Below are positions 42,758 to 51,444 of a stretch of 64,000 bases of DNA, one piece after another (the stretch's first letter is position 1; every line of letters starts with the position of its first letter). The stretch is from Bacillota bacterium. GTDB taxonomy: Bacteria > Bacillota > Clostridia > Oscillospirales > Acutalibacteraceae. The notes under the pieces were generated by a model. The model searched no databases. It had not been told where the DNA came from and saw only the letters and a list, made by a program, of their open reading frames with translations. Where the stretch lies: positions 1 to 64,000 of the forward strand of contig JAEYPT010000007.1 of the NCBI GenBank assembly GCA_023410445.1, in the 5' to 3' direction. The position numbers were made by a program, and so were the translations under genes.

Positions 42758-44668
42758 ATGATCCGTGTAAATCTCAAGGGCGACGTCCGGGAGTTCGACA
42801 GCGGCGTCACAGTGGCAGACGTTGCGAAATCCATCGGTGCCGGTCTTTATAAAGCAGCCTGCGCCGGCAAGCTGAACGGCAAAACGGTTGACCTGCGCAC
42901 TCCGCTGACCTCTGACTGCGAGCTGCAGCTTCTGACGTTCGACGACCCTGAGGGCAAGCGTGTTTACTGGCATACCTCTTCGCACATCATGGCGCAGGCG
43001 GTCAAACGCCTGTTTCCGGAGGCGGGCTTCGCAATCGGACCCGCGATCGAAAACGGCTTCTACTATGACTTCGACCTTCCCCGCACGCTGACCCCGGAGG
43101 ATCTTGCGGCGATTGAGGCCGAAATGAAAAAAGTCATCAAGGAAGACCTCCCGCTGGAGCGTTTTGAGCTCGACGTGGACGAGGCCATCGCTCTGATGGA
43201 AAAGGAACATCAGGTCTATAAGCTCGAGCTCATCAAAGAGCATGCGGGCAAAGGGGAGAAGATCAGCTTTTACAAGCAGGGCGATTACATCGATCTCTGC
43301 GCCGGTCCCCACCTGCTGAGCACGGGCCGCGTGAAGGCCGTTAAGCTGACCAACTGCACGGGCGCATACTGGCGCGCGGACGCAAACAACAAGATGCTTC
43401 AGCGCGTCTACGGAATTTCCTTCCCGAAAGCTTCCGATCTGGAAGCGTATCTCACCATGATGGAAGAAGCCAAGAAGCGCGACCACCGCAAGTTGGGCCG
43501 CGACCTCGACCTGTTCGATATTTACGACGAGGGACCGGGCTTCCCGTTCTTCCTGCCGAAGGGCATGATCCTGCGCAACCAGCTGGAAGCGTTCTGGCGT
43601 GAGGAGCACACGAAGAATGGCTATGAGGAAATCCGCACCCCGATTATCCTGAGCGAAGAGCTTTGGCACCGTTCCGGTCACTGGGATCATTATAAGGATA
43701 ACATGTACACCACGAAGATCGACGATGCTCCGTACGCGATCAAGCCGATGAACTGCCCGGGCGGCATGTTGGTTTACAAGCGCAAGCTGCACTCCTACCG
43801 CGATCTTCCGGAGCGTGTGGCGGAACTCGGTCTGGTGCACCGGCACGAGCTTTCCGGCGCGCTGCACGGCTTAATGCGTGTGCGCTGCTTTACCCAGGAC
43901 GACGCTCATATTTTCATGATGCCGGAGCAGATCGAAAGCGAAATCCTCGGTGTTATGAACCTGATCGACAGCTTTTATAAGGTATTCGGCTTTGAGTACA
44001 GCCTGGAACTTTCCACCCGCCCAAAGGATTCCATGGGAACGGACGAACAGTGGGAAATGGCCACGAACGGCCTGAAAAAGGCGTTGGAAAAGAACGGCAA
44101 GCCCTACGAGATCAACGAGGGCGACGGCGCGTTCTACGGCCCGAAAATCGATTTCCATCTGCGCGATTCCATCGGCCGTACTTGGCAGTGCGGCACGATT
44201 CAGCTGGACTTCCAGATGCCGGAGCGCTTTGACCTTACCTATACCGGCGCGGACGGCGAAAAGCATCGCCCGGTGATGATTCACCGCGTGATCTTCGGCA
44301 GCATCGAGCGCTTTATCGGAATCCTGACCGAGCATTACGCGGGCGCGTTCCCGATGTGGCTGGCCCCTGTTCAGGTGAAGGTCCTGCCGATTTCGGACAG
44401 CACGCAGGAATATGCCAAGAAGGTTGCGGACGCTCTGACCGCCGCATCGCTTCGCGTGGAGCTGGATACCCGAAACGAGAAGATCGGCTACAAGATCCGC
44501 GAGGCTCAGTTACAGAAAATCCCCTACATGATCGTCGTCGGGGAAAAGGAAATGCAGAGTGGAAACGTCGCGGTACGGGGCCGGAAAGACGGAGACCTCG
44601 GCACGATGGACCTGCAGGCGTTCATCCAGAAGGCAACCGACGAAGTAAAAAGCAAGGCGAAAGAGTAA
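42758..44668 (+). CDS. thrS: Threonyl-tRNA synthetase
   Basis: A class II synthetase charging tRNA-Thr. The 636-residue protein contains the N-terminal TGS domain (about 1-60), the editing domain with HTSSHIMAQAV and GDYIDLCAGPHL, the catalytic core (motif 2 RVAELGLVHRHELSGALHG, motif 3 in PVMIHRVIFGSIERF), and the anticodon-binding C-terminus (APVQVKVLPIS). ATG 42758 follows AAGGAGAGTG. It is controlled by the upstream T-box and followed by a terminator. Confidence 0.97.
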   Translation: MIRVNLKGDVREFDSGVTVADVAKSIGAGLYKAACAGKLNGKTVDLRTPLTSDCELQLLTFDDPEGKRVYWHTSSHIMAQAVKRLFPEAGFAIGPAIENGFYYDFDLPRTLTPEDLAAIEAEMKKVIKEDLPLERFELDVDEAIALMEKEHQVYKLELIKEHAGKGEKISFYKQGDYIDLCAGPHLLSTGRVKAVKLTNCTGAYWRADANNKMLQRVYGISFPKASDLEAYLTMMEEAKKRDHRKLGRDLDLFDIYDEGPGFPFFLPKGMILRNQLEAFWREEHTKNGYEEIRTPIILSEELWHRSGHWDHYKDNMYTTKIDDAPYAIKPMNCPGGMLVYKRKLHSYRDLPERVAELGLVHRHELSGALHGLMRVRCFTQDDAHIFMMPEQIESEILGVMNLIDSFYKVFGFEYSLELSTRPKDSMGTDEQWEMATNGLKKALEKNGKPYEINEGDGAFYGPKIDFHLRDSIGRTWQCGTIQLDFQMPERFDLTYTGADGEKHRPVMIHRVIFGSIERFIGILTEHYAGAFPMWLAPVQVKVLPISDSTQEYAKKVADALTAASLRVELDTRNEKIGYKIREAQLQKIPYMIVVGEKEMQSGNVAVRGRKDGDLGTMDLQAFIQKATDEVKSKAKE

Positions 44669-44671
44669 GAC

Positions 44672-44707
44672 AAAAGGACCGGCGCGGGAAATGCGCCGGT
44701 CCTTTTT
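44672..44707 (+). terminator. Rho-independent terminator after thrS
   Basis: Stem AGGACCGGCGC/GCGCCGGTCCT (within 44675-44703) followed by TTTTT. Confidence 0.88.
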
Positions 44708-45133
44708 GCACGTTTGTGCCGGATATCGGGTGCGGAGCCCCGCAAAAGGTTCGGGTGGCGGGATGCTGCATAAAAAACAGGGCTGCGGAAAATAGAGTTA
44801 TGTAAACCGATGCGGAACATCGGAATTCCACAGGAATGTGGAACACGTTTTCAGTCTTTGGTTGAAAACAGGGACGAAAGCGCGCTGTATGCCGGTTTGA
44901 AAGTTGAAAACTCAGTTGAAAATGTTGAAGATTGAAGTTCCAAAAGTTTGTCAATAATTAAACTATCGTTTTATGTAAAGTAAATTGGGCAAAAACTATA
45001 CATCGATTATGCAGAAAGTGCTTTTAATTCTAATGGGAAAGCAACAAATATATTCTGTAACGCAATTATAATTTTTTAAAATCATGTAGAATAAGTAAAT
45101 AATTATTGGTTATGACTGGGAGAAGGTGAGCGG
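44708..45133. other. Non-coding stretch with repeated GTTGAAAA motifs
   Basis: About 425 bases without a supported gene. A 7-base inverted repeat TTCCACA/TGTGGAA is at 44826-44843. GTTGAAAA occurs at 44861, 44903 and 44915, and GTTGAAGA at 44924, a small cluster of short direct repeats. The right part (44940-45100) is very AT-rich and probably holds the promoter of the next gene. No RNA family is recognised. Confidence 0.4.
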
Positions 45134-45643
45134 ATGGAAGAGGCGGAGCAAAGCGGAAAAAAGTGGCTGACCTTTACGGTTGTTGCGCTTGTCGTTGCTG
45201 CGGCGGTATTCATCGGCGCCTTTATGGTGTTTAACCATCAGCGCGAAAACTACGCGCATTATTCGCCGGATCAGATTACGGAGAAGATGATCGGCGACCT
45301 GAAGCTGACGGATCTGGAGAAGGTGGAGGGGGAACAGATTTCCAAGCATTACGACATTCCGAGCGGCGTTGTTTCCGACAGCTCGCTCTATATGAGCAAG
45401 TCGGCGGAGAGTGCTTCTGAGCTGGCGTGCTTTCTTCTGACGGATGCTTCAAAATACAAGGATTTGCAGGCGGCGGTTACCGCCCACATCAATGCGAAGG
45501 CGGTGGGTTACAAAAGTCTGAACCCGACTCAGTACAACGCTCTGAAAAACTATCTGATTGTTCATAACGGCCGGTATGTGCTCGTAGCGGTGGGGAGCAG
45601 CACGGAGGACGAGAATAAGTGGTTTAAAAGCCAGATCGGTTAA
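45134..45643 (+). CDS. DUF4358 protein, membrane-anchored
   Basis: A 169-residue protein with one N-terminal membrane segment (about residues 11-32) and an outer domain matching DUF4358: a start around SPDQITEKMIGDLKLTDLEKVEGEQISKHYDI, then SSLYMSKSAESASELACFLLTD, and a C-terminal YLIVHNGRYVLVAVGSS. Function is unknown; members are usually lipoproteins or anchored proteins in Clostridia. ATG 45134 follows GGGAGAAGG. It is alone between thrS and a tRNA. Confidence 0.8.
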   Translation: MEEAEQSGKKWLTFTVVALVVAAAVFIGAFMVFNHQRENYAHYSPDQITEKMIGDLKLTDLEKVEGEQISKHYDIPSGVVSDSSLYMSKSAESASELACFLLTDASKYKDLQAAVTAHINAKAVGYKSLNPTQYNALKNYLIVHNGRYVLVAVGSSTEDENKWFKSQIG

Positions 45644-45650
45644 AAAAAGC

Positions 45651-45679
45651 TTGATTCCGCCAAAAACCTATGCTACAAT
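45651..45679 (+). promoter_or_regulatory. Sigma-A promoter of tRNA-Gly
   Basis: TTGATT (45651-45656) and TACAAT (45674-45679) with a 17-base spacer, ten bases before the tRNA. Confidence 0.75.
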
Positions 45680-45688
45680 AGTTTGCAT

Positions 45689-45763
<75 letters not shown>

Positions 45764-45770
45764 ATCTATA

Positions 45771-45828
45771 AAGATAGTAAAAGGACTTGAACCATCATGG
45801 CTTGAGTCCTTTTACTATCTTGCTTTTT
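45771..45828 (+). terminator. Rho-independent terminator after tRNA-Gly
   Basis: A perfect 17-base-pair stem AAGATAGTAAAAGGACT (45771-45787) with its complement at 45805-45821, then GCTTTTT. Confidence 0.85.
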
Positions 45829-45894
45829 ATGGTATACTCGGTTCAAAATTATTTATAATTCGCACAATGTTTCTCAACATGGAGGTGAATTGTT

Positions 45895-46674
45895 TTGAAT
45901 TGGACGTTAGAGGATGATCATACCATGTCAATTATAACGGCAGAAAGACACGTTAAAAGCAATCATGGAAATAGCAATGCCTGTGAATTGCCGGCGACAT
46001 GCGTTCTTTTCGAAATTGGAATGGCTTTGAAATATATTGAAAAGGAATTTGAGATAGAGACCTTAATAGAAAAGTTACCTTGTTTTCTTGATAGGCCTAA
46101 ATGTTTAATTATAAAAGGCAAACCTTCCGTGTGTTTCACACGTGGAGGATATGGTGCTCCGGCGGCGGTTGATACATTAGAAACATTAAGGGTTCTAGGT
46201 GTCAAACGAATTGTCATTGTGGGTATGTGTGGAGTTTTTGCAAAGAATGTTGATGTTGGAGATGTAATCATACCTGATAGAATATTATGCGAAGAGGGAA
46301 CTTCACATCATTATTTTGAAAATGTTGAATTTGCACATCCCAATAGTGAACTTTTTAGAAAGGCAAATACCTATTTCAAGAATCAATTTGAAATAAAGAC
46401 AGATGCAACTGTAACAAGCGATGCTGTGTATCGTCAAACTTTTGCAAAAGAAGAGCTTTGGCGAAATAAAGGTTGTGTTGGTGTCGATATGGAATCATCA
46501 GCATTGTTGTTAGTCAGTCGGTACTATTCCATTCCTGCAGTATCAATCTTATTAGCCTCTGATAAGCATCCACTTAATGAAACCCAGGATAAATGGGAAT
46601 GGGGTAATATAGATTTCGAAAAAGTTCGTGAGAAATTCGTAAAACATGCAGTGCAATTTTCATTGGATCTATGA
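45895..46674 (+). CDS. PNP/UDP-family nucleoside phosphorylase
   Basis: A 259-residue phosphorylase that would split a nucleoside with phosphate. Family marks include TRGGYGAPAAVDTLETLRVLGVKRIVIVGMCGVF, the GDVIIPDRIL strand, TSDAVYRQT, and the substrate-binding VDMESSALLLVSRYY. It resembles uridine phosphorylase/purine phosphorylase (DeoD-like) proteins; the base specificity cannot be told. Start is the TTG at 45895 behind GGAGGTG; an ATG at 45925 is the alternative. Composition is more AT-rich than the flanking genes, pointing to horizontal transfer after the tRNA. Confidence 0.82.
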   Translation: MNWTLEDDHTMSIITAERHVKSNHGNSNACELPATCVLFEIGMALKYIEKEFEIETLIEKLPCFLDRPKCLIIKGKPSVCFTRGGYGAPAAVDTLETLRVLGVKRIVIVGMCGVFAKNVDVGDVIIPDRILCEEGTSHHYFENVEFAHPNSELFRKANTYFKNQFEIKTDATVTSDAVYRQTFAKEELWRNKGCVGVDMESSALLLVSRYYSIPAVSILLASDKHPLNETQDKWEWGNIDFEKVREKFVKHAVQFSLDL

Positions 46675-46798
46675 CTTCACATGAGCATAATCAGAACTTG
46701 CATCTAAATTGAGCAAATGACACAAAAAGTGAAACAGCCGGTTTTTGTTTTTTCTGAATCTGAATTGTCAGAAACCGGTCGGAAAGGAAGGATGAAAG

Positions 46799-47569
46799 AT
46801 GTGTGCTGAGTTTGTAAACGTAACAGCAGAAAACCTTGACAGTGAGCATTTATGCTGCATTATTCGCAGCAAAAAGCCGCATCCGGGAGTGGAAGCAAAG
46901 CGGCAGTGGCTTTCCGATCGGCTAAAGGAAGGCCATGTCTTTCGAAAGCTGAATGCAAAAGCCGTAGTCTTTATTGAATATGCCCCACTTGAAACGGCTT
47001 GGGTCCCCATCGTCGGCGATAACTATTATTATGTATATTGCCTGTGGGTTTCCGGCGATTATAAAGGAAAAGGGTATGGGAAATCACTGATGGAGTATTG
47101 CCTGGCGGATGCCAGAGAAAAGGGGAAATCCGGCGTTTGCATGCTCGGGGCAAAGAAACAAAAAACCTGGCTTTCCGATCAATCCTTTGCGAAGAAGTTC
47201 GGCTTTGAAACGGTCGACTCGACCGATAGCGGCTATGAACTGCTCGCACTTTCTTTTGACGGAACAACGCCCAAGTTCGCACAGAATGCGAAAAGCGAAA
47301 AAATTGAAAGCAAAGAGCTGACCGTTTATTATGACAGGCAGTGCCCCTATATCGATCAAACCATTGGGATGGTAAAACAGTACTGTGAAACGAATAGCGT
47401 TCCGGTATCTTTGATCCAAGTCGATACGCTGCAGCAAGCAAAGGAATTGCCTTGCGTGTTCAATAACTGGGGCGTGTTCTATCAAGGAAATTTTGAGACT
47501 GTGAATTTGCTGGATCTCGCCTACTTAAAGCGGATACTGAAAAAGGGAGAAAAGAGCCGACTCGGATGA
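46799..47569 (+). CDS. GNAT acetyltransferase with YoaP-like C-terminal domain
   Basis: A 256-residue two-domain protein. The N-terminal half is a GNAT N-acetyltransferase fold with the acetyl-CoA loop GDYKGKGYGKSLMEYCL. The C-terminal part (from about residue 170, ELTVYYDRQCPYIDQTIGMVKQYCE) matches the YoaP domain, which resembles a thioredoxin fold and has a Cys near its start. Substrate is unknown. ATG 46799 follows GGAAGGATGAAAG. It is followed by a terminator that overlaps its stop codon. Confidence 0.85.
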   Translation: MCAEFVNVTAENLDSEHLCCIIRSKKPHPGVEAKRQWLSDRLKEGHVFRKLNAKAVVFIEYAPLETAWVPIVGDNYYYVYCLWVSGDYKGKGYGKSLMEYCLADAREKGKSGVCMLGAKKQKTWLSDQSFAKKFGFETVDSTDSGYELLALSFDGTTPKFAQNAKSEKIESKELTVYYDRQCPYIDQTIGMVKQYCETNSVPVSLIQVDTLQQAKELPCVFNNWGVFYQGNFETVNLLDLAYLKRILKKGEKSRLG

Positions 47570-47583
47570 GTCGGCTTTTTTTA
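47555..47583 (+). terminator. Rho-independent terminator
   Basis: Stem AGCCGACTC/GAGTCGGCT (47555-47576) with a GGAT loop that contains part of the stop codon, then TTTTTT. Confidence 0.85.
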
Positions 47584-47606
47584 CAGGAACGGAGCGCTGC
47601 ATGGAG

Positions 47607-47915
47607 CTATCGCCCCAGAATGCCGGAAACCGCTAAAAAGGCGGCGCTGATCAGCAGGAGAGAGCATAATACAATCTTTCCAATATAGGGCTTTTCTCTG
47701 TAGTGGTAATATTTTGTCACAGCCTCAACTGTCTCTGAAAAGTAGTAAACGGAAAGTACAATCCACCCGACAAAGCTTTCTTTGCAGATCAAAGATGCAA
47801 TTACAATGATTGCAGCTGCAAATCCTTCCGCAATGCGTGCGTTCTGACTTGCTTTCCGATCGATTTCGCGGTCGCGCTCGTCCTTAATGTATTCGTTGAT
47901 CGGCTTTTTCTCCAT
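47607..47915 (-). CDS. Small membrane protein of a Xre cassette (DUF6442-like)
   Basis: A 102-residue protein with a charged N-terminus (INEYIKDERDREIDRKASQNARIAEG) and three hydrophobic segments (about residues 29-45, 48-62, 80-98). It resembles the DUF6442-type small membrane proteins found next to Xre regulators. ATG 47915. It is the third gene of a cassette transcribed from a palindromic promoter at about 48640, 39 bases after the second gene. Confidence 0.75.
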   Translation of the reverse strand: MEKKPINEYIKDERDREIDRKASQNARIAEGFAAAIIVIASLICKESFVGWIVLSVYYFSETVEAVTKYYHYREKPYIGKIVLCSLLLISAAFLAVSGILGR

Positions 47916-47954
47916 GATGTACTGCCTTTCATCGGTTCAAAATCGTAAAACCCG

Positions 47955-48371
47955 TTACGTGTGCTTTTCATAATAAATGCAGGATATGATTTCCGCGAAC
48001 ATTGAAATGCTGAAACCGAACATCAGTCCGACCCCCGCATAGGTGATTCTGGGTTCTTTCGAGATGAAGCCCAGAATCAGTAAAACAAGCATCAATACAA
48101 AACAAACGGTCTGCGTTACGTTAAATGCCTTGCTTTTCGATTTTAGCCGAATCAGACGGTTCCGTTCATCCAGTTCATCAATCTTATCTTCCTTTGACAT
48201 TTGATCGGACATGCTTCTCCACAGTTCAACCATTCCAATGAGAAACAGGAATATCATCAGCAAAACGGATTTCAAATCGAACGTTTTTATCATACCGCAC
48301 AATAATAATGCTAAGCCTAACAGGAAGGAAACCGCTCCCGAAAGAAACGATTTTCTATTATAAATTTTCAT
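47955..48371 (-). CDS. Membrane protein of a Xre cassette
   Basis: A 138-residue protein with four hydrophobic segments and a charged central loop (SDQMSKEDKIDELDERNRLIRLKSKSKAFN), similar to DUF2178/DUF6773-like proteins. The DERN region is seen in several small membrane proteins paired with a Xre regulator. The start overlaps the regulator gene by 14 bases, so the two are coupled. Function is unknown; the pairing suggests the regulator and membrane proteins act in one response. Confidence 0.75.
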   Translation of the reverse strand: MKIYNRKSFLSGAVSFLLGLALLLCGMIKTFDLKSVLLMIFLFLIGMVELWRSMSDQMSKEDKIDELDERNRLIRLKSKSKAFNVTQTVCFVLMLVLLILGFISKEPRITYAGVGLMFGFSISMFAEIISCIYYEKHT

Positions 48372-48588
48372 ATTGTTGGTCCTCCAACTCCTTGTTTTCC
48401 TTTAGACAGCATAAATCCTCCACCGTTACTCCAAAGACCTGGGCCATCCTATATGCCAGCAGAAGAGAAGGACTGTACTGCCCTGTTTCGATTGAAATGA
48501 TGGTTCGGGAAGAAACATGGACCAGGTTGGCCAACTGCTGCTGGGTCAGGTTGGCTGCGGAGCGGAGTTCTTTTACCCGTGTTTTCAT
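48358..48588 (-). CDS. Small Xre-family regulator
   Basis: A 76-residue helix-turn-helix protein almost entirely made of the Xre DNA-binding domain (VKELRSAANLTQQQLANLVHVSSRTIISIETGQYSPSLLLAYRMAQVFGVTVEDL). It has no ligand domain. It heads the three-gene cassette and its promoter overlaps a long palindrome, so it very likely represses itself. Close relatives are in the YgzD-like group of compact regulators. Confidence 0.9.
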   Translation of the reverse strand: MKTRVKELRSAANLTQQQLANLVHVSSRTIISIETGQYSPSLLLAYRMAQVFGVTVEDLCCLKENKELEDQQYENL

Positions 48589-48602
48589 AGAGTGCTTCCT
48601 TC

Positions 48603-48668
48603 TGCTAATATGAAGTAAACTTCACGTGAAATCTACTTCATATTAGCATGCCCTTGGAATTCTGTCAA
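48603..48668 (-). promoter_or_regulatory. Xre cassette promoter with 46-bp palindrome
   Basis: On the minus strand TTGACA (plus 48663-48668) and TAATAT (48640-48645) are 17 bases apart. A near-perfect palindrome spans 48603-48648: outer arms TGCTAATATGAAGTA and its complement at 48634-48648, with TTCACGTGAA (48621-48630) in the centre; only two base pairs mismatch. The -10 box lies inside it. Such a long dyad could bind two regulator dimers. Confidence 0.85.
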
Positions 48669-48993
48669 GGTAGGAATCAACGAAGATATCGGACTGAATT
48701 TCCTATACAAAGGAAAAAATCAGAGCCGTTTCTATGGCCTTTTAAACGCGCCGTTTTTCGAATGTGTGTGGGAATACTTCTCCCTCCGGAGAAAAATTCC
48801 GTCGGCGCAAAATTCCAAGTGCATGCGCAGTCATAAATAGTCGTTTTGGGAAAAAGGTAAGTTGAACTGGTAAAGAATTCGTGCTAAAATATAACAAAAT
48901 AATCCATTTTAGCTTGATCAAGAATGAAAAAATGGGCAGTTAAACGAATTCGGGAGCAGCGGAGTGGGAACAGAAAGCCGCGACCCGAGGAAA
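48669..48993. other. Intergenic stretch before the polysaccharide locus
   Basis: No gene is evident. A sigma-A promoter for the next gene lies at 48862-48890, and a leader stem CCATTTT/AAAATGG is at 48903-48935. The motif GAATTCG occurs twice near it (48876, 48945). Nothing else stands out. Confidence 0.4.
48862..48890 (+). promoter_or_regulatory. Sigma-A promoter of the polysaccharide locus
   Basis: TTGAAC (48862-48867) and TAAAAT (48885-48890) are separated by 17 bases, about 100 bases before the first glycosyltransferase start. Confidence 0.65.
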
Positions 48994-50133
48994 ATGGGGA
49001 ACTGGATGGCCGGAAAAATTTTATATTGCGCTTCAACAGTATCCCATCTTATGAATTTTCATCTGCCGTATCTTCGTGCGTTTCATGAGATGGGCTTTGA
49101 GATTTGGGCCGCGGCGGATCGGGAAACCCCAGTGCCGTATGCGGACCATGTTGTTGCGCTGCCGCTTCGAAAGAAAATCACAAGCCCGGAAAATATCCGG
49201 GCAATTTTTGCGGCCCGAAAGCTGCTGAAGGAACAGAAATTCGATCTTGTCAGCACGCATACGATGCTCGCCAGCGTGATCGTCCGCGCGGCGGCCCTTC
49301 TGCTTCTCAAAAGGCCGAAAATTTTCTGTACCGTACATGGATACCTGTTCCATGAAACCGACGGGCTGAGCAAATGGGTTTACCTTCTTCCCGAAAAGCT
49401 CTGCGCGCGGGTGACCGATGTGCTGATGGTCATGAACCGGGAGGATTACGAAATCGCACAGCGCCACAAGCTGTACCGGAACCAACTTATTTCGATCGCC
49501 GGTATGGGAATCGATCTCACGAAGTTCCAACCGATTACGGAGGAAGAGCGCTCTTCGGCGCGGGAGGAACTGGGGCTCGGCAACGATGCGGTCGTCTTTG
49601 TTTATGCCGCCGAGTTTTCCAGGCGGAAAAATCAGGCGCTCCTGATTCGCTCTTTTGCGGAAATCAGCCGAGGCCGCACCGATCTGACGCTGCTTCTCGC
49701 CGGAACCGGGGCTTTGCTGGAAGAATGCAAAGCGCTGGCGCACAGTCTCGGCGCGGAGGACCGCATCCGTTTTCCGGGCTATGTAACGAATATGCGGCAG
49801 CTTTACTCCGCCTGCGATGCCTGTGTATCCACAAGCAGAATCGAGGGACTTCCATTCAACATCATGGAAGCCATGGCCTGCGGCCTGCCGATCATTGCAA
49901 GCGACATCAAGGGCCACCGGGAACTGCTCGAAGGGGAGACCGGGCTGCTGTTTCACGACGGCGAAGAGCTTAAAGCACAGCTGCAAAGGCTCGCGCAGGA
50001 CGCTTCTTTGCGCGCTTCCCTGCGGAGCAGAGGGCTCCGCGCGGTGGAACGCTACGGCCTTTCGGAGGTTTTTCCGACGGTCATGAAGTGCTATGAGCCG
50101 TTGCTGCCGGGCTCGGGGGATTATAATAAATAG
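48994..50133 (+). CDS. Glycosyltransferase family 4
   Basis: A 379-residue GT-B glycosyltransferase. The N-terminus (GKILYCASTVSHLMNFHLPYLRAF) and the C-terminal donor-binding motif (SRIEGLPFNIMEAMACGLPIIASDIKGHRELL, with the E-x7-E pair) place it in family GT4. It probably adds a sugar early in a surface polysaccharide. Possible starts are ATG 48994 behind GAGGAAA, GTG 48964 and ATG 49006. It is the first gene of the locus, with two membrane acyltransferases downstream. Confidence 0.9.
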   Translation: MGNWMAGKILYCASTVSHLMNFHLPYLRAFHEMGFEIWAAADRETPVPYADHVVALPLRKKITSPENIRAIFAARKLLKEQKFDLVSTHTMLASVIVRAAALLLLKRPKIFCTVHGYLFHETDGLSKWVYLLPEKLCARVTDVLMVMNREDYEIAQRHKLYRNQLISIAGMGIDLTKFQPITEEERSSAREELGLGNDAVVFVYAAEFSRRKNQALLIRSFAEISRGRTDLTLLLAGTGALLEECKALAHSLGAEDRIRFPGYVTNMRQLYSACDACVSTSRIEGLPFNIMEAMACGLPIIASDIKGHRELLEGETGLLFHDGEELKAQLQRLAQDASLRASLRSRGLRAVERYGLSEVFPTVMKCYEPLLPGSGDYNK

Positions 50134-50158
50134 AACGCGGCCACGGGAGGGTATATAG

Positions 50159-51325
50159 TTGGGAAATGCAAAAGCTGACAGCCGGAGAGGAAATGCTAAT
50201 CAGGCTGCAAAAACAGAACGGAATTTGTCCATTGACGGCTGGCGCGGCATTATGGCGATCTTTATAGCCTTTCATCATATGGACGCTTCCGGTACGCCTT
50301 CGGTTTTTTTTACGTCCTATTTAGCGGTGGAATTTTTCTTTATTCTGTCAGGATTCCTGTTAATGAAAAAGCTGAGCGCAATGCCGGAAAATCCTGCGGA
50401 TGCCATAACGGTGCCCGGAAAGATTCTGTTCTCGAAAGTAAAGCGCTTTTGGACGCTGAATTTTCTTTTTATTTTACTTTTGTATTTTTTTTCTTTGTTT
50501 GTCAAGAATGGCGGCGGTTCCGCGGCTTCGCTGATTGAAAAGTTTGTTTCTTACTTTTGGGAAACATTCTTTCTCCAGTGCTCCGGTCTCAAAGTCTCCT
50601 GGCTGAATGCGCCGGCGTGGTATCTTTCGGCATTGCTGTTAGCCGGATATTTCATTTCTGTTTTGTTCTGTCTGAATCGAAGACTGTTTTTAAGTATTAT
50701 TGCGCCGTTGACGATTCTCCTGAATTATGCCTATCTCAGCCGTGCAGCCGGCTGTTTGGGTGTAACAGGTCTGGCGGACAGTGAGCTGGCGTTCGGTTTT
50801 ATCAGTGAAGGTTTGGTGCGTGGAATGGCCGGCATGTCTGTGGGCTGTCTGCTGTTTGCTTTTTATAGTTCAATAGAGAAAAAGTGGCAAAAAGCGATTG
50901 TTTCGACAAAGCAGAGGGGCTTGATCAGTCTTTTGGATTTAGTAAATCTTGCGGTGATGCTGAAACTGATGCTTTTTCGGAAACCTTCGCAGATGGATTT
51001 TCTTGTGATTCCCTGTTTTTGCATTGCGATCTTTTTTGCGGTGCTGCGCATTGGACCCTGCGCCCGAATTACCGCCGTGAAAGCGATCACCTTTCTGGGA
51101 AAGATCAGCATGGAATTGTTCTTATGCCATTGGTTTGTGATGAAAGTGATCAATCAATATTTATCAATGCTTTCTTATTGGCCGAAAATGGCCGTGTTTT
51201 TAGGGACTGCGATTTTGTTTGCCGCTTTTCTGTATTATGTCGCGGAGCCCTTTCTGCAAAAGGTGTTCTCCTCGTTTGGAAACTATTTTGCGTTACAGAA
51301 ACGATGTGATTTGGGTCAGGCATAA
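50159..51325 (+). CDS. Acyltransferase family 3 (OafA/YrhL-like), first of two
   Basis: A 388-residue membrane protein with about ten hydrophobic segments and the acyltransferase-3 start LSIDGWRGIMAIFIAFHHMD, with the catalytic-type His in FHHMD. Such proteins O-acetylate sugars of surface polymers using acyl groups carried across the membrane. TTG start at 50159 behind GGGAGGG. The first 11 residues, MGNAKADSRRG, also start the next acyltransferase, although the rest is different. Confidence 0.87.
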   Translation: MGNAKADSRRGNANQAAKTERNLSIDGWRGIMAIFIAFHHMDASGTPSVFFTSYLAVEFFFILSGFLLMKKLSAMPENPADAITVPGKILFSKVKRFWTLNFLFILLLYFFSLFVKNGGGSAASLIEKFVSYFWETFFLQCSGLKVSWLNAPAWYLSALLLAGYFISVLFCLNRRLFLSIIAPLTILLNYAYLSRAAGCLGVTGLADSELAFGFISEGLVRGMAGMSVGCLLFAFYSSIEKKWQKAIVSTKQRGLISLLDLVNLAVMLKLMLFRKPSQMDFLVIPCFCIAIFFAVLRIGPCARITAVKAITFLGKISMELFLCHWFVMKVINQYLSMLSYWPKMAVFLGTAILFAAFLYYVAEPFLQKVFSSFGNYFALQKRCDLGQA

Positions 51326-51444
51326 AGCTGCGCCGTTACCGCTTTTTGTATATCAGGCAATCAATCGGATGAACGAATCGGAGCGGCGCTTAATGATTAA
51401 GGAACTTTAAATGGGTATTTCGAAATGAAACAGGAGTGATAATA

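Noticed and set aside
42512..43867. A 451-codon frame on the minus strand opposite thrS and its T-box
   Set aside because: It would run across the T-box leader and thrS, both well supported.
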